A stretch of DNA of 64,000 nt from DATIHT01 sp964348615 (GCA_964348615.1 CAYGDE010000001.1:14158-78157); one strand, 5' to 3'; positions 40,014-49,279 are shown, numbered from the stretch's first letter. Notes: a model not told the origin generated them from the sequence alone. Numbers and translations: made by a program.

Positions 40014-43000
40014 ACGAACTAATTGATTTTGAATCATTAAAACTAACATTAGCGTCCTCCGATGAGATGAAAGCATGGTCATACGGAGAGATTACTAAGC
40101 CCGAAACCATTAATTATCGAACTTTAAAACCAGAAAAAGATGGTTTATTTGACGAACGAATTTTTGGACCAACAAAAGACTGGGAATGTTACTGTGGAAA
40201 ATATAAAAGAATAAGATACCGCGGTATTATTTGCGACAAATGTGGCGTAGAAGTAACACAATCCAGAGTCAGAAGAGAGCGTATGGGTCATATTACCTTA
40301 GCAGCTCCTGTTATTCACAACTGGTTTTTCAAAGGCAGTCCGTCAAAGTTAGGACTTCTTTTGGAAGTTTCTCCAAGAAGTTTAGATGCCGTTGTTTACT
40401 TTGCTTCTTATCTAGTAATAGACGTAGACGAAGATAAACGAAAAGCTATTGTTAAATCGTTAGAAGAAGATTTAGAAGCAAAAAGGAAAGACCAACAAAA
40501 TATTCTTAAGGGTCAGTTAGAAGAACAAGAGAAAATGGGCAAAAAGGAAATTGCCCCCTTAAAAGGTAAAAAGATGGGCGAACAGTCAGAGCTGAAAATA
40601 GAAGAAATGCAGCTTACTATTCGCCAAAGACAGGCAATGCTCAGAGACGAACATGTCAAAGAAGTTTCAAGACTTGAAGAAATCTACAAAAGCATAACCA
40701 ACATTGTAAATAGCATCAAAAGCCAAGACCTTCTTTCAGAGGACGAATATCAAAAACTTTCAGATTATGGCGCAGAAGATTTTATGAGAATCGGCATGGG
40801 CGCAGAAGCCGTTCTTGCTGCTTTGGAAAAAATTGACCTTTCCAACTTATCCGCCAGATTAAGGCAAGAACTTACCAAATCCTCTGGCCAAAAGTATATA
40901 AAAGCAGCCAAAAGACTGCGTGTAGTAGAAGGGTTAAGAAAAGCCGGAATTTCTCCAAGTTGGTTTGTTATTAAGATTTTACCTGTTCTCCCTCCGGATC
41001 TTCGGCCGATGGTTCAGCTTTCTGGTGGTAGATTTGCAACTTCCGACCTTAACGATCTTTATAGAAGAGTTATAAACAGAAACAATCGGCTTAGAAAGTT
41101 AATCGATCTTGGGGCTCCAGAAATTATTTTAAGAAACGAAAAGAGAATGCTTCAAGAAGCAGTAGACGCATTAATTGATTCCCAAAAAGTTAAAACAACA
41201 AGAGCTGCAAAAGAACTCAGAAGTCTCTCAGACATGTTGAGGGGGAAACAAGGAAGATTCAGACAAAACTTACTTGGGAAAAGAGTTGATTATTCTGGTA
41301 GGTCTGTAATTGTCGTAGGGCCAGAACTTGGTCTTCATCAAGCCGGTATTCCAAAAGAAATGGCACTCGAAATGTTCAAACCGTTTGTCCTTAGGGAAGT
41401 TATCGGTAGAGGATTTGCTCCAAACGTCAAAAGCGCGAAGCATTTCGTTGAAAGAAGAAGTCCAGAAGTTTGGGATATTTTGGAAGAAATTACCCAAAAT
41501 CATCCGATTTTACTAAACCGTGCACCAACTCTTCATAGGCTTGGTATTCAGGCATTTTACCCAATTTTAATAGAAGGAGATGCGCTTAGAATCCATCCCT
41601 GTATTTGTGCTGGATTTAATGCGGATTTCGACGGAGACCAAATGGCTGTCCATGTTCCTTTGTCCGAAAAATCTCAAGAAGAAGCAGTAAATCTTATGTT
41701 TGCCGCCAAAAACTTATTAAGGCCAGCAGACGGTTCACCAGTCACTTTGCCAAACAAAGAAATGGCTTTGGGAATCTATTACTTAACATCTATAAACACA
41801 ACCATACCGCCATACGAAACACCATTTTTGGACGATGAAAGCGTTTTAGTTGCTTTTGCAAACCAAAAAATAAAGGCCAGACAACAAATCAAACTCGTCA
41901 AAAACGGCCAAATAATAGACACAACTCCAGGAAGGGTTGTTTTTAATCTTAAATTGCCGGAACAACTCAGGTTTATAAATGAAGCAGTTTCGGCAGCAGC
42001 AATCAAAGGAATTATCAACAGGTCCATCGACTTTTTGCCTGAAGATGAAGTTATAGAGTTAATTGACAGGCTCAAATCTCTTGGATTTGAAGGGGCTACG
42101 GTTTCTGGACTTTCAGTTTCGGTTTTTGACTGTATGATTGTTCCCAACAAAGCAGCAATTATAGAAAATGCAGACAAGCAGGTTGAAGCAATCGAGAAAA
42201 ACTTCAAGATGGGTTTAATAACAAGAGAAGAAGAAAGAAGACTATCTCAAGAAATTTGGCTATCAACAACAAACGAACTTGCAGACCTAACATGGAAAAG
42301 CTTACCAACAACCAATTCAATCAAGATTATTTCAGATTCAGGTGGTTCTCGTGCAACAGCTGAACAAATTAAGCAGCTTGCAGCAATTCGAGGACTTGTA
42401 ACCGATCCTTCTGGAAATATCGTTCCATTGCCTGTAAAATCAAACTTCCGTGAAGGTCTTTCAGTTTTTGAATACTTCACCTCTGCCCGTGGTGCAAGAA
42501 AAGGTCTTGCAGATAGAGCTATTAAAACTGCCGAATCTGGTTATCTAACTCGCCGTTTGGTTGACGTTGCCCACGATGCCATAATCAGAATTGCCGATTG
42601 CGGTACCACAGAGGGGATTACAGTGTCCAAACAAGACAAACGTCACACCCCACTTTCCCAAAGAGTACTCGGCAGAATTGCAGCTGCAGATGTATTTGTT
42701 CCAAAGACTAAAAAAGTTATTGTAAAAGCAGGTGAAGAAATAACAGATTCAATTGCAAAAGAGATTGAAAATGCTCAGGTAGAGCAAATGCAAATTCGTT
42801 CTGTTATTAACTGCCAAGCAAAACATGGTCTTTGTGCAGCATGTTACGGTAGAGATTTGGTCACACGTAAATTAGTAGAGTTAGGTACACCTGTGGGTGT
42901 AATTGCGGCGCAAAGTATCGGTGAACCAGGAACACAGCTTACCATGAGAACCTTCCACACCGGCGGTATCGTAGGTTTGGACATTACCCAAGGTCTTCCA

Positions 43001-43696
43001 CGTGTCGAAGAGCTTTTTGAAGCCAGAACTCCAAAATTTGCTGCACAAATCTCAGAAATTGCCGGTAAAGTTGAGATTGAAGAAACCGAGGAAGGTTATG
43101 TTGTTAAAGTAAGAAGCACAAACATTAAGCCTCCGCAAGAAAAAGAATATTTTGTTCCGCCAACGTCCGAACTTACTGTTGCAACAGGTGACATAATTTC
43201 TGCTGGTACACCACTTTCATCAGGCTACCTAGACGTTAAAGAGTTATTGGCAATTTCTGGTCTCAGAATTGCTCAAAAATACATAATTGATGGTGCCCAA
43301 GAGGTTTATGAAAGCCAGGGTGTGCCAATTAACGATAAGCACTTCGAGGTTATTACTAGAAAAATGAGTGAAAAAGTCAGAATCGAATCATCCGGAGACA
43401 CCGTTTTGCTTCCAGGTGAGTTAATAGACAAAAACAGATTTGAAGGGGAAAATGCAAAAGTATTGGCAGAAGGCGGAGAGCCAGCAACTGCTCAAATCGT
43501 AATTTTAGGAATAACAAGAGCCGCTCTTTATACAGAAAGTTTCCTCTCGTCTGCCTCCTTCCAAGAAACAACCCGTGTTTTAACAGATGCGGCCTCCGAA
43601 GGCAAAAACGATCCGCTTTTGGGTCTCAAGGAAAACGTTATTATCGGAAGGCTTATTCCAACTAACGAAGAAAGAGCAACAATCAAAGAATCATAA
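40010..43696 (+). CDS. rpoC: DNA-directed RNA polymerase subunit beta'
   Basis: 1228 residues. N-terminal zinc site CYCGKYKRIRYRGIICDKCGVEV (four Cys), clamp helices, the catalytic NADFDGDQ near 541-548, bridge helix and trigger loop region (QSIGEPGTQLTMRTFHTGG), and the second zinc site CGTTEG...CQAKHGLCAACYG. A charged coiled insert (about 150-240) lies between the zinc domain and clamp. Forms the active site of RNA polymerase with RpoB. Translationally coupled to rpoB by a 4-nt overlap. Confidence 0.98.
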   Translation: MNELIDFESLKLTLASSDEMKAWSYGEITKPETINYRTLKPEKDGLFDERIFGPTKDWECYCGKYKRIRYRGIICDKCGVEVTQSRVRRERMGHITLAAPVIHNWFFKGSPSKLGLLLEVSPRSLDAVVYFASYLVIDVDEDKRKAIVKSLEEDLEAKRKDQQNILKGQLEEQEKMGKKEIAPLKGKKMGEQSELKIEEMQLTIRQRQAMLRDEHVKEVSRLEEIYKSITNIVNSIKSQDLLSEDEYQKLSDYGAEDFMRIGMGAEAVLAALEKIDLSNLSARLRQELTKSSGQKYIKAAKRLRVVEGLRKAGISPSWFVIKILPVLPPDLRPMVQLSGGRFATSDLNDLYRRVINRNNRLRKLIDLGAPEIILRNEKRMLQEAVDALIDSQKVKTTRAAKELRSLSDMLRGKQGRFRQNLLGKRVDYSGRSVIVVGPELGLHQAGIPKEMALEMFKPFVLREVIGRGFAPNVKSAKHFVERRSPEVWDILEEITQNHPILLNRAPTLHRLGIQAFYPILIEGDALRIHPCICAGFNADFDGDQMAVHVPLSEKSQEEAVNLMFAAKNLLRPADGSPVTLPNKEMALGIYYLTSINTTIPPYETPFLDDESVLVAFANQKIKARQQIKLVKNGQIIDTTPGRVVFNLKLPEQLRFINEAVSAAAIKGIINRSIDFLPEDEVIELIDRLKSLGFEGATVSGLSVSVFDCMIVPNKAAIIENADKQVEAIEKNFKMGLITREEERRLSQEIWLSTTNELADLTWKSLPTTNSIKIISDSGGSRATAEQIKQLAAIRGLVTDPSGNIVPLPVKSNFREGLSVFEYFTSARGARKGLADRAIKTAESGYLTRRLVDVAHDAIIRIADCGTTEGITVSKQDKRHTPLSQRVLGRIAAADVFVPKTKKVIVKAGEEITDSIAKEIENAQVEQMQIRSVINCQAKHGLCAACYGRDLVTRKLVELGTPVGVIAAQSIGEPGTQLTMRTFHTGGIVGLDITQGLPRVEELFEARTPKFAAQISEIAGKVEIEETEEGYVVKVRSTNIKPPQEKEYFVPPTSELTVATGDIISAGTPLSSGYLDVKELLAISGLRIAQKYIIDGAQEVYESQGVPINDKHFEVITRKMSEKVRIESSGDTVLLPGELIDKNRFEGENAKVLAEGGEPATAQIVILGITRAALYTESFLSSASFQETTRVLTDAASEGKNDPLLGLKENVIIGRLIPTNEERATIKES

Positions 43697-43697
43697 C

Positions 43698-43727
43698 TTG
43701 TTAGTGCCGATGCCTTCCTGTTATAAT
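43698..43727 (+). promoter_or_regulatory. Promoter of rpsL operon
   Basis: TTGTTA (43698-43703), 18-nt spacer, TATAAT (43722-43727), 11 nt to the ATG: nearly leaderless. Confidence 0.65.
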
Positions 43728-43738
43728 CCTTATCTTAT

Positions 43739-44224
43739 ATGCCAACAGTAAACCAATTAATTAGGCACGGACGAAAGTCTAAGCCAAAAAAAACTAGAGC
43801 AACAGCCCTTCATCGTGCTTTTAATACGCGCGAAAACCGCTACGTTTTTTACCCATCAGGGCAAAAACGTGGAGTTTGTACAATCGTCAAAACCATGACA
43901 CCCAAAAAACCAAACTCAGCTTTAAGAAAAGTTGCCAGGGTTAGGCTTTCCAACAAGCAGGAAATTACTGCCTACATTCCTGGAATTGGCCACGAACTGG
44001 CAGAACATTCAGTTGTAATGGTAAGGGGTGGTCGTGTCCAAGATCTGCCAGGCGTAAAATATCACATCATAAGAGGAAAATACGATACCACAGGTGTAAA
44101 TAACCGGAAACAAAGCAGGTCTCTTTACGGAACCAAAAAATCTGGTGCTACATCAGGCACTCAAGCAGCCGCAGCAGCAGGCAGCGCCAAAGCCGCAGCC
44201 CAGCCAGCAGGAGGTGCAGCCTAA
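43739..44224 (+). CDS. rpsL: Small ribosomal subunit protein uS12 with insertion and tail
   Basis: 161 residues against about 124-137. The core is exact: KRGVCTIVKTMTPKKPNSALRKVARVRL, GIGHELAEHSVVMVRGGRVQDLPGVKYH. Two additions stand out: about 13 extra residues before QKRGVC (ALHRAFNTRENRYVFYPSG, replacing the usual short segment), and an Ala/Gly-rich C-terminal tail of about 25 residues. S12 sits at the decoding centre. The stop shares a base with the rpsG start (TAATG). Confidence 0.95.
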   Translation: MPTVNQLIRHGRKSKPKKTRATALHRAFNTRENRYVFYPSGQKRGVCTIVKTMTPKKPNSALRKVARVRLSNKQEITAYIPGIGHELAEHSVVMVRGGRVQDLPGVKYHIIRGKYDTTGVNNRKQSRSLYGTKKSGATSGTQAAAAAGSAKAAAQPAGGAA

Positions 44225-44718
44225 TGCCGCGAACTGGTAAAATCCCAAAGCGTAGAATCGAAGCAGACCCAATCTACAATAACCCTGTTTTGGCCAAGTT
44301 TATCAATAAATTAATGCTAGATGGCAAAAAGTCTGTTGCCCAAAAAGCAGTTTATGGAGCGCTTGAAGCACTCAAAGAAAAAGGTCATGATCCAATTGCG
44401 ACTTTCGAAAAAGCGCTAGACAATGTTATGCCCAAAATGGAAGTACGTCCCCGCCGTGTGGGTGGTGCTTCCTATATGGTTCCCATGGAAGTTCGTGGGC
44501 CCAGGCGTCAATCTCTTGCAATCACCTGGTTAATATTAGGCGCCCGCAAAAAAAGCGCAAAAGAAGTACAAAGAATCAAAAACCTTCCACTAATTGCTGC
44601 AAAAGTTGCAGCCGAAATTGAGGCAGCAGCACAAGGTGAAGGCGCAGCAGTTGGAAAACGTCAAGAAATGATGCGCGCCGCCGAAGCAAACAAGGCCTTC
44701 GCACATTTTAGATGGTAA
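44224..44718 (+). CDS. rpsG: Small ribosomal subunit protein uS7
   Basis: 164 residues. RRIEADPIYNNPVLAKFINKLMLDGKKSVAQKAVYGALE at the start and VRPRRVGGASYMVPMEVRGPRR in the centre are diagnostic; C-terminal AHFRW is the normal end. S7 nucleates the 30S head and contacts E-site tRNA. Second gene of the str operon; a promoter and leader follow before the Gre-like gene. Confidence 0.96.
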   Translation: MPRTGKIPKRRIEADPIYNNPVLAKFINKLMLDGKKSVAQKAVYGALEALKEKGHDPIATFEKALDNVMPKMEVRPRRVGGASYMVPMEVRGPRRQSLAITWLILGARKKSAKEVQRIKNLPLIAAKVAAEIEAAAQGEGAAVGKRQEMMRAAEANKAFAHFRW

Positions 44719-44735
44719 ACTTTCCCCATCTGGCA

Positions 44736-44922
44736 TTGATAAGTAAGGCCAATCCTGCTATAATCCCCGCTTACATCCTAATAGCCACGCACAAAATTCA
44801 GCCCATTGAAGCTAAATTAGGATATATTAGTTAGCTGTCAACCGTAAGCTATCAACAGAACCTAGGCACTTGTGTTAAGGCTTTGTTTTCTGCTTAAATG
44901 AGATTTATTGTAAAAAAGTGAT
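44736..44922 (+). promoter_or_regulatory. Promoter and long leader before the Gre-like/fusA unit
   Basis: TTGATA (44736-44741), 17-nt spacer, TATAAT (44759-44764). The leader of about 150 nt contains ATCCTAAT near its start (44776-44783) and ATTAGGAT (about 44816-44823) forming a long-range stem, then a second pair of arms around GTTAGCT and AGCTATCAAC. No coding region is seen. Confidence 0.55.
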
Positions 44923-45189
44923 ATGAGTATTACAAAAGCCGCTAAACTAAAAGATCTTAAAAATAGGCTTCACGAGCTTGAAGAAGTTAAGCTTAAAGAA
45001 GCCCTTTCAAAATATGGTGATGCATTTCAAGAATCTTCAGCAGCCTGGAATGAAAATGCAGCCTGGGAATTGGCAGACGAAGAAGTTTCTGTTCTGCGTG
45101 CTATGGTTATGGAAATCAAAGGAGAAATTTACAGGCTTGAACATCCGATTCCACCAATAGCCTTGCACACAGATAAAAAATCCAAATAA
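44923..45189 (+). CDS. Stand-alone GreA N-terminal-like coiled coil
   Basis: 88 residues, nearly all helical. The second half (ENAAWELADEEVSVLRAMVM, then EIKGEIYRLE) aligns with the second strand of the GreA coiled coil (ENAEYDAAKEEQGFL), and the first half (LKDLKNRLHELEEVKLKEAL) with its first helix. The C-terminal FKBP-like domain that docks Gre factors on RNA polymerase is missing. The tip Glu of ENA is kept; the partner Asp is not obvious. It might be a secondary-channel factor or an unrelated coiled coil. Located 6 nt before fusA. Confidence 0.5.
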   Translation: MSITKAAKLKDLKNRLHELEEVKLKEALSKYGDAFQESSAAWNENAAWELADEEVSVLRAMVMEIKGEIYRLEHPIPPIALHTDKKSK

Positions 45190-45195
45190 TATAAA

Positions 45196-47337
45196 ATGGC
45201 CCAGCAAGATATTAAAGACAGACGTTATCCACTAGACCGTATTCGAAACATCGGTATAATTGCGCACATCGACGCGGGGAAAACTACAACTACAGAGCGA
45301 ATTTTGTACTACACCGGCAAGACCTACAAAATAGGTGATATCGACGAAGGCACAACAGTTACAGACTGGATGGAACAGGAAAGAGAACGTGGAATAACCA
45401 TCGTCTCAGCAGCAGTAACTGCTTTTTGGACTCCAAAAACCGGGCCTTTTGCCAATATAGAATCTAGAATTAACATAATCGACACTCCTGGCCATGTAGA
45501 CTTCACAGCAGAAGTAGAAAGATCTCTGCGTGTTCTAGACGGGGGGATAACAGTTCTAGACGCCGAAGAAGGTGTGCAAAGCCAATCAGAAACCGTCTGG
45601 CGCCAAGCCGACAAGTATAAAGTACCAAGAATTTGTTTTGTAAACAAAATGGACAAAATGGGTGCCGATTACTATGCCACACTAAAATCCATTATCGACA
45701 AACTGGGCGCGCCGGCAACTCCATACAACATCCCGCTCGGTAAAGAAAACGATTTTTCTGGTGTTATCGATCTTTTAACTCAAAAAGCCTACGTTTGGGA
45801 CGAAACTGACAAAACCGGTATGAAGTTTGAAGAAGTTCCAATCCCAGATTCAGAAGCGAAAAATGTTGAAAAATATCGCCATGAATTAATCGAGAAAATT
45901 GCAGAATGCGATGATGCTCTTTTAGAAAAATACCTTGGCGGGCAAGAGCTGCAGGTTGATGAATTGAAAAAAGTCCTAAGACAAGCTGTTATCCAATACA
46001 AAATCGTGCCTGTTCTTGCAGGATCCAGTCTTAGGAACAAAGGTGTTCAGCCGCTTTTGGACGCAGTCGTAGAGTACCTTCCTTCACCAACAGACATATC
46101 TGAAGTAAAAGGAACAAATCCAAAAACCCAAGAAGAAGAAGTCAGGAAACAAATACCAGAAGCACCATTTTGCGGTCTTGCTTTCAAGATTCAAGTAGAC
46201 CCACACGTTGGAAAATTAACTTACGTTCGTGTGTATTCCGGAGTTTTAAAATCCGGTTCTGGGGTTATGAACTCCACAAAAAGAGACAGCGAGCGCATTG
46301 GCCGTATTCTTTTAATGCACGCCGACAAACGAGAAGAAATCCAAGAAGCATATGCTGGGGAAATCGTTGCTGTTGTTGGTCTTAAAAGTACAGGCACAGG
46401 AGACACTCTTTGCGATCCAACAAACCCAATAGTTTTGGAATCGATTTCATTCCCAGACCCTGTTATTTCTTTAGCAATCGAACCTCAAACCAAAGCAGAC
46501 CAAGAAAAACTTGGTTATGCCCTTGGCAGGCTTTCCGAAGAAGACCCAACCTTCAGAATTAAAGGTGATGCGGAAACAGGCCAGACAATTATTTCTGGAA
46601 TGGGCGAGTTGCACTTGGAAATTCTAGTTGACCGTATGAAGCGTGAATTTAATGTTGCCGCCAATGTTGGCAGCCCTCAGGTTGCTTACCGCGAAACCAT
46701 AAAACTTACTGCTCAAGCCGAAGGGAAATACATTAAGCAGTCGGGTGGTAGAGGCCAATATGGCCATTGTTTCCTGCGGGTTGAACCGAGAGGCAGAGGA
46801 GAAGGATACGAATTCAAATCGGAAATTAAAGGTGGAGCAATCCCCCAAGAATTTATTGGTTCAATTGAAAAAGGTATAAAGGAAAAAATGGAAATGGGTG
46901 TTATGGCCGGATATCCAATGGTCGACATGAAGGTCGCAGTTTACGACGGTTCTTACCACGACGTAGACTCTTCCGATATCGCTTTCAAAATCGCAGCATC
47001 AATGGCGCTGGAAGCTGCTGCCAAAAAGGCAACTCTTGTACTTCTTGAGCCAATTATGAAGGTTGAAGTAACTGTGCCAGAAGAATTTATGGGCGATGTT
47101 ATTGGTGACCTTTCTGCCAAACGGGCTCAAATTTTAGGTTCAGACCATAGAGGTAATGCCACAATAATCAACGCTCTTGTCCCTCTTGCTGAAATGTCCG
47201 GTTATGTAACCACTTTAAGGTCGATGTCTCAAGGCCGTGGCTCTGCCTACATGGAACCTTCCCACTACGACGAAGTTCCAGGCAACATAGCAGATAAAAT
47301 CGTTGCCAAAGTCAAAGGTCCTGCAAAAGAAAGCTAG
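45196..47337 (+). CDS. fusA: Elongation factor G
   Basis: 713 residues. AHIDAGKTTTTERILYYTG (P-loop), RGITIVSAA, DTPGHVDF, NKMDKMGADY; domain IV YIKQSGGRGQYGHCFLRVEP and the C-terminal LRSMSQGRGSAYMEPSHYDEVP. It drives translocation and ribosome recycling. Normal length. The start ATG at 45196 directly follows the Gre-like gene by 6 nt. A single fusA here and tuf next door reproduce the str operon order. Confidence 0.98.
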   Translation: MAQQDIKDRRYPLDRIRNIGIIAHIDAGKTTTTERILYYTGKTYKIGDIDEGTTVTDWMEQERERGITIVSAAVTAFWTPKTGPFANIESRINIIDTPGHVDFTAEVERSLRVLDGGITVLDAEEGVQSQSETVWRQADKYKVPRICFVNKMDKMGADYYATLKSIIDKLGAPATPYNIPLGKENDFSGVIDLLTQKAYVWDETDKTGMKFEEVPIPDSEAKNVEKYRHELIEKIAECDDALLEKYLGGQELQVDELKKVLRQAVIQYKIVPVLAGSSLRNKGVQPLLDAVVEYLPSPTDISEVKGTNPKTQEEEVRKQIPEAPFCGLAFKIQVDPHVGKLTYVRVYSGVLKSGSGVMNSTKRDSERIGRILLMHADKREEIQEAYAGEIVAVVGLKSTGTGDTLCDPTNPIVLESISFPDPVISLAIEPQTKADQEKLGYALGRLSEEDPTFRIKGDAETGQTIISGMGELHLEILVDRMKREFNVAANVGSPQVAYRETIKLTAQAEGKYIKQSGGRGQYGHCFLRVEPRGRGEGYEFKSEIKGGAIPQEFIGSIEKGIKEKMEMGVMAGYPMVDMKVAVYDGSYHDVDSSDIAFKIAASMALEAAAKKATLVLLEPIMKVEVTVPEEFMGDVIGDLSAKRAQILGSDHRGNATIINALVPLAEMSGYVTTLRSMSQGRGSAYMEPSHYDEVPGNIADKIVAKVKGPAKES

Positions 47338-47374
47338 TCATTCATTTTCCCTCTTGCATTTGTCCTTATTTTTG

Positions 47375-47411
47375 TATAAACTTACCCATACTATCAGTCT
47401 AATCGACTGAT
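47375..47411 (+). promoter_or_regulatory. tuf promoter -10 and leader hairpin
   Basis: TATAAA at 47375-47380, then ATCAGTC (47393-47399) pairing with GACTGAT (47405-47411) followed by TTTT. The hairpin lies about 6 nt into the predicted transcript and 14 nt before the ATG; it could be a weak terminator/attenuator or a 5'-end stabiliser. Confidence 0.5.
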
Positions 47412-47425
47412 TTTTGTTACCAAAA

Positions 47426-48610
47426 ATGGCTGAAGGAAAATTTACAAGAAATAAACCGCACGTAAACATTGGGACAATTGGTCACGTCGACCACGGCAAA
47501 ACCACGCTTACTGCGGCAATTACCAAAGTTTTGGCCTCAAAAGGTATGGCCCAAGAAAAGGCCTACGACCAAATCGACAACGCTCCCGAAGAAAGACAAC
47601 GCGGAATTACAATCAACATTACCCATGTTGAATACGAAACCGAAAAAAGACATTACGCTCATATAGACGCTCCAGGACACGCAGACTACATTAAAAACAT
47701 GATCACCGGCGCCGCACAAATGGACGGTGCAATTTTGGTAGTTTCAGCACCAGACGGTCCAATGCCTCAAACTAGAGAACACGTTCTTCTTGCTCGCCAA
47801 GTAAACGTCCCCGCAATTGTAGTATTTTTGAACAAATGCGACATGGTTCAAGATGCCGAACTTCTAGACCTAGTTGAACTTGAAGTTCGCGAACTTCTAG
47901 ACAAATACGAATACGACGGCAAAAACGCCACCATTATAAGGGGTTCTGCTAAAAAAGCTCTTGAAGGAGATGCAGATTCTGTTAAAGCCATTGAAGATTT
48001 AATGGCCGCAGTAGACGAAAAAATCCCAACTCCAACACGAGACCTCGACAAGCCATTCATTATGCCTGTTGAAGATGTCTTCTCTATAAAAGGTAGAGGA
48101 ACAGTTGTTACAGGCAGAATTGAAAGAGGCGTTGTTAAAGTAAACGACGAAATCGAAATTGTTGGTATCAAACCTACTAAAAAAACCGTTGTCACTGGTG
48201 TTGAAATGTTTAGAAAAGAACTCGACCAAGGTCAAGCCGGAGACAATGTTGGGGTTTTACTTCGCGGTGTCGAAAAAGACGATGTAGAAAGAGGACAAGT
48301 TTTGGCAAAGACAGGATCAGCAACTCCGCACACCGAATTTGAAGCCGAAGTCTATATTCTTACCAAAGAAGAAGGCGGCCGCCACACACCTTTTTTTACA
48401 GGCTACCGACCACAGTTTTATGTTAGAACAACAGACGTTACCGGAGAAGCCACTCTGCCAGAAGGTGTAGAAATGGTAATGCCTGGAGACAATGTCAAAA
48501 TGAAGATTAAACTTATTGCACCTGTTGCCATGGAAGAAGGGCTCAGGTTTGCAATTCGAGAAGGCGGCCACACAGTGGGCGCTGGAGTAGTTTCCAAGAT
48601 TATTGCCTAA
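47426..48610 (+). CDS. tuf: Elongation factor Tu
   Basis: 394 residues from ATG 47426 (a TTG four codons upstream is rejected; homologues start at MAEGKF-like sequence). GHVDHGKTTL, DAPGHADY, NKCDMV motifs, and the C-terminal barrel with HTPFFTGYRPQFYVRTTDVTG. It delivers aminoacyl-tRNA to the ribosome. Preceded by a hairpin-containing leader and followed by a strong terminator, so it is probably a separate transcription unit at high level. Confidence 0.98.
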   Translation: MAEGKFTRNKPHVNIGTIGHVDHGKTTLTAAITKVLASKGMAQEKAYDQIDNAPEERQRGITINITHVEYETEKRHYAHIDAPGHADYIKNMITGAAQMDGAILVVSAPDGPMPQTREHVLLARQVNVPAIVVFLNKCDMVQDAELLDLVELEVRELLDKYEYDGKNATIIRGSAKKALEGDADSVKAIEDLMAAVDEKIPTPTRDLDKPFIMPVEDVFSIKGRGTVVTGRIERGVVKVNDEIEIVGIKPTKKTVVTGVEMFRKELDQGQAGDNVGVLLRGVEKDDVERGQVLAKTGSATPHTEFEAEVYILTKEEGGRHTPFFTGYRPQFYVRTTDVTGEATLPEGVEMVMPGDNVKMKIKLIAPVAMEEGLRFAIREGGHTVGAGVVSKIIA

Positions 48611-48623
48611 AAGCAACAATCTT

Positions 48624-48656
48624 GGCCCCTAGGCTTGCCTAAGGGGCCTTTTTTTT
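48624..48656 (+). terminator. Intrinsic terminator after tuf
   Basis: GGCCCCT (48624-48630) pairs with AGGGGCC (48642-48648), followed by eight T. An inner AGGC/GCCT pair tightens the loop. It is the clearest terminator in the window and separates tuf from the S10 operon. Confidence 0.92.
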
Positions 48657-48664
48657 GCTAAAAT

Positions 48665-48820
48665 TGCAAAGACAGAGTATTGTTCAGGAGAAGCGAGAAT
48701 TATTAATATGACATTTGTTAGAAATCACTTCAAACGTCACTGCCAGTAGAAAGTAACTTCTCGACTCGTTCCCACAAACTTTAGTCGTTAGTCTGTTAAA
48801 AGAAAGCACTTTAAAACAAA
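48665..48820 (+). other. Upstream region of rpsJ
   Basis: About 160 nt without a gene. TTGTTC (48680-48685) with a TTAATA-like -10 17 nt later may be the S10-operon promoter. A minute frame (ATG 48708 to TAG 48749, 13 codons with several basic residues) and GAGAAG/CTTCTC arms are present; whether they form a leader is unclear. Confidence 0.35.
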
Positions 48821-49129
48821 ATGCCAAAAGGTAGAATTCGAGTTAAATTAAAAGCATACGACGGCAGGGTCATCGACCAAGCGTGTCGTGACATTATAAA
48901 CACTGGTCTTTCTACCGGGGCGAAAATCTCTGGTCCAATTCCACTGCCAACCAAAATTTCAAAGCTCACTGTTTTAACCAGTCCGCATACCGACAAAGAT
49001 GCCAGAGAACAATTTGAAATGCGAGTGCACAAAAGGTTAATCGACATAATCGAACCGACAAATAAAACAATCGATTCGCTTACTCATCTCGAACTACCGG
49101 CAGGAGTAGATATAGAGCTCAAAATGTAA
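48821..49129 (+). CDS. rpsJ: Small ribosomal subunit protein uS10
   Basis: 102 residues, normal length. RIRVKLKAYDGRVIDQACRDII at the start, GPIPLPTKISKLTVLTSPHTDKDAREQFEMRVHKRLIDI in the middle. Component of the 30S head; also NusE in antitermination with the NusA encoded in this window. First gene of the S10 operon, after the tuf terminator. Confidence 0.96.
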   Translation: MPKGRIRVKLKAYDGRVIDQACRDIINTGLSTGAKISGPIPLPTKISKLTVLTSPHTDKDAREQFEMRVHKRLIDIIEPTNKTIDSLTHLELPAGVDIELKM

Positions 49130-49279
49130 TTGTTATATTGCTGTATTGTTATTTTGCTCAAAAAACAATTTAACAATAGAACAATTTAACAATATATTTT
49201 GGTGGGATTCCTGAAAACCTGACTAACCTCAGCGCAATCTAAGGAAGCCTACTTTTTTGTTACTTTAAAGGAAATTATT
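49130..49279 (+). other. Repeat-containing spacer before rplC
   Basis: 150 nt. AACAATTTAACAATA occurs twice in tandem (about 49163-49197) and is roughly inverted relative to TTGTTATATTG/TTGTTATTTTG earlier in the spacer, so a long AT-rich hairpin can form. AAAGGA (near 49267) is the rplC ribosome-binding site. It may be an mRNA processing or stability element. Confidence 0.4.

Noticed and set aside
48708..48749. 13-codon leader peptide before rpsJ
   Set aside because: Very short, with a poorly spaced ribosome-binding site and no run of regulatory codons; kept only as a remark in the spacer entry.
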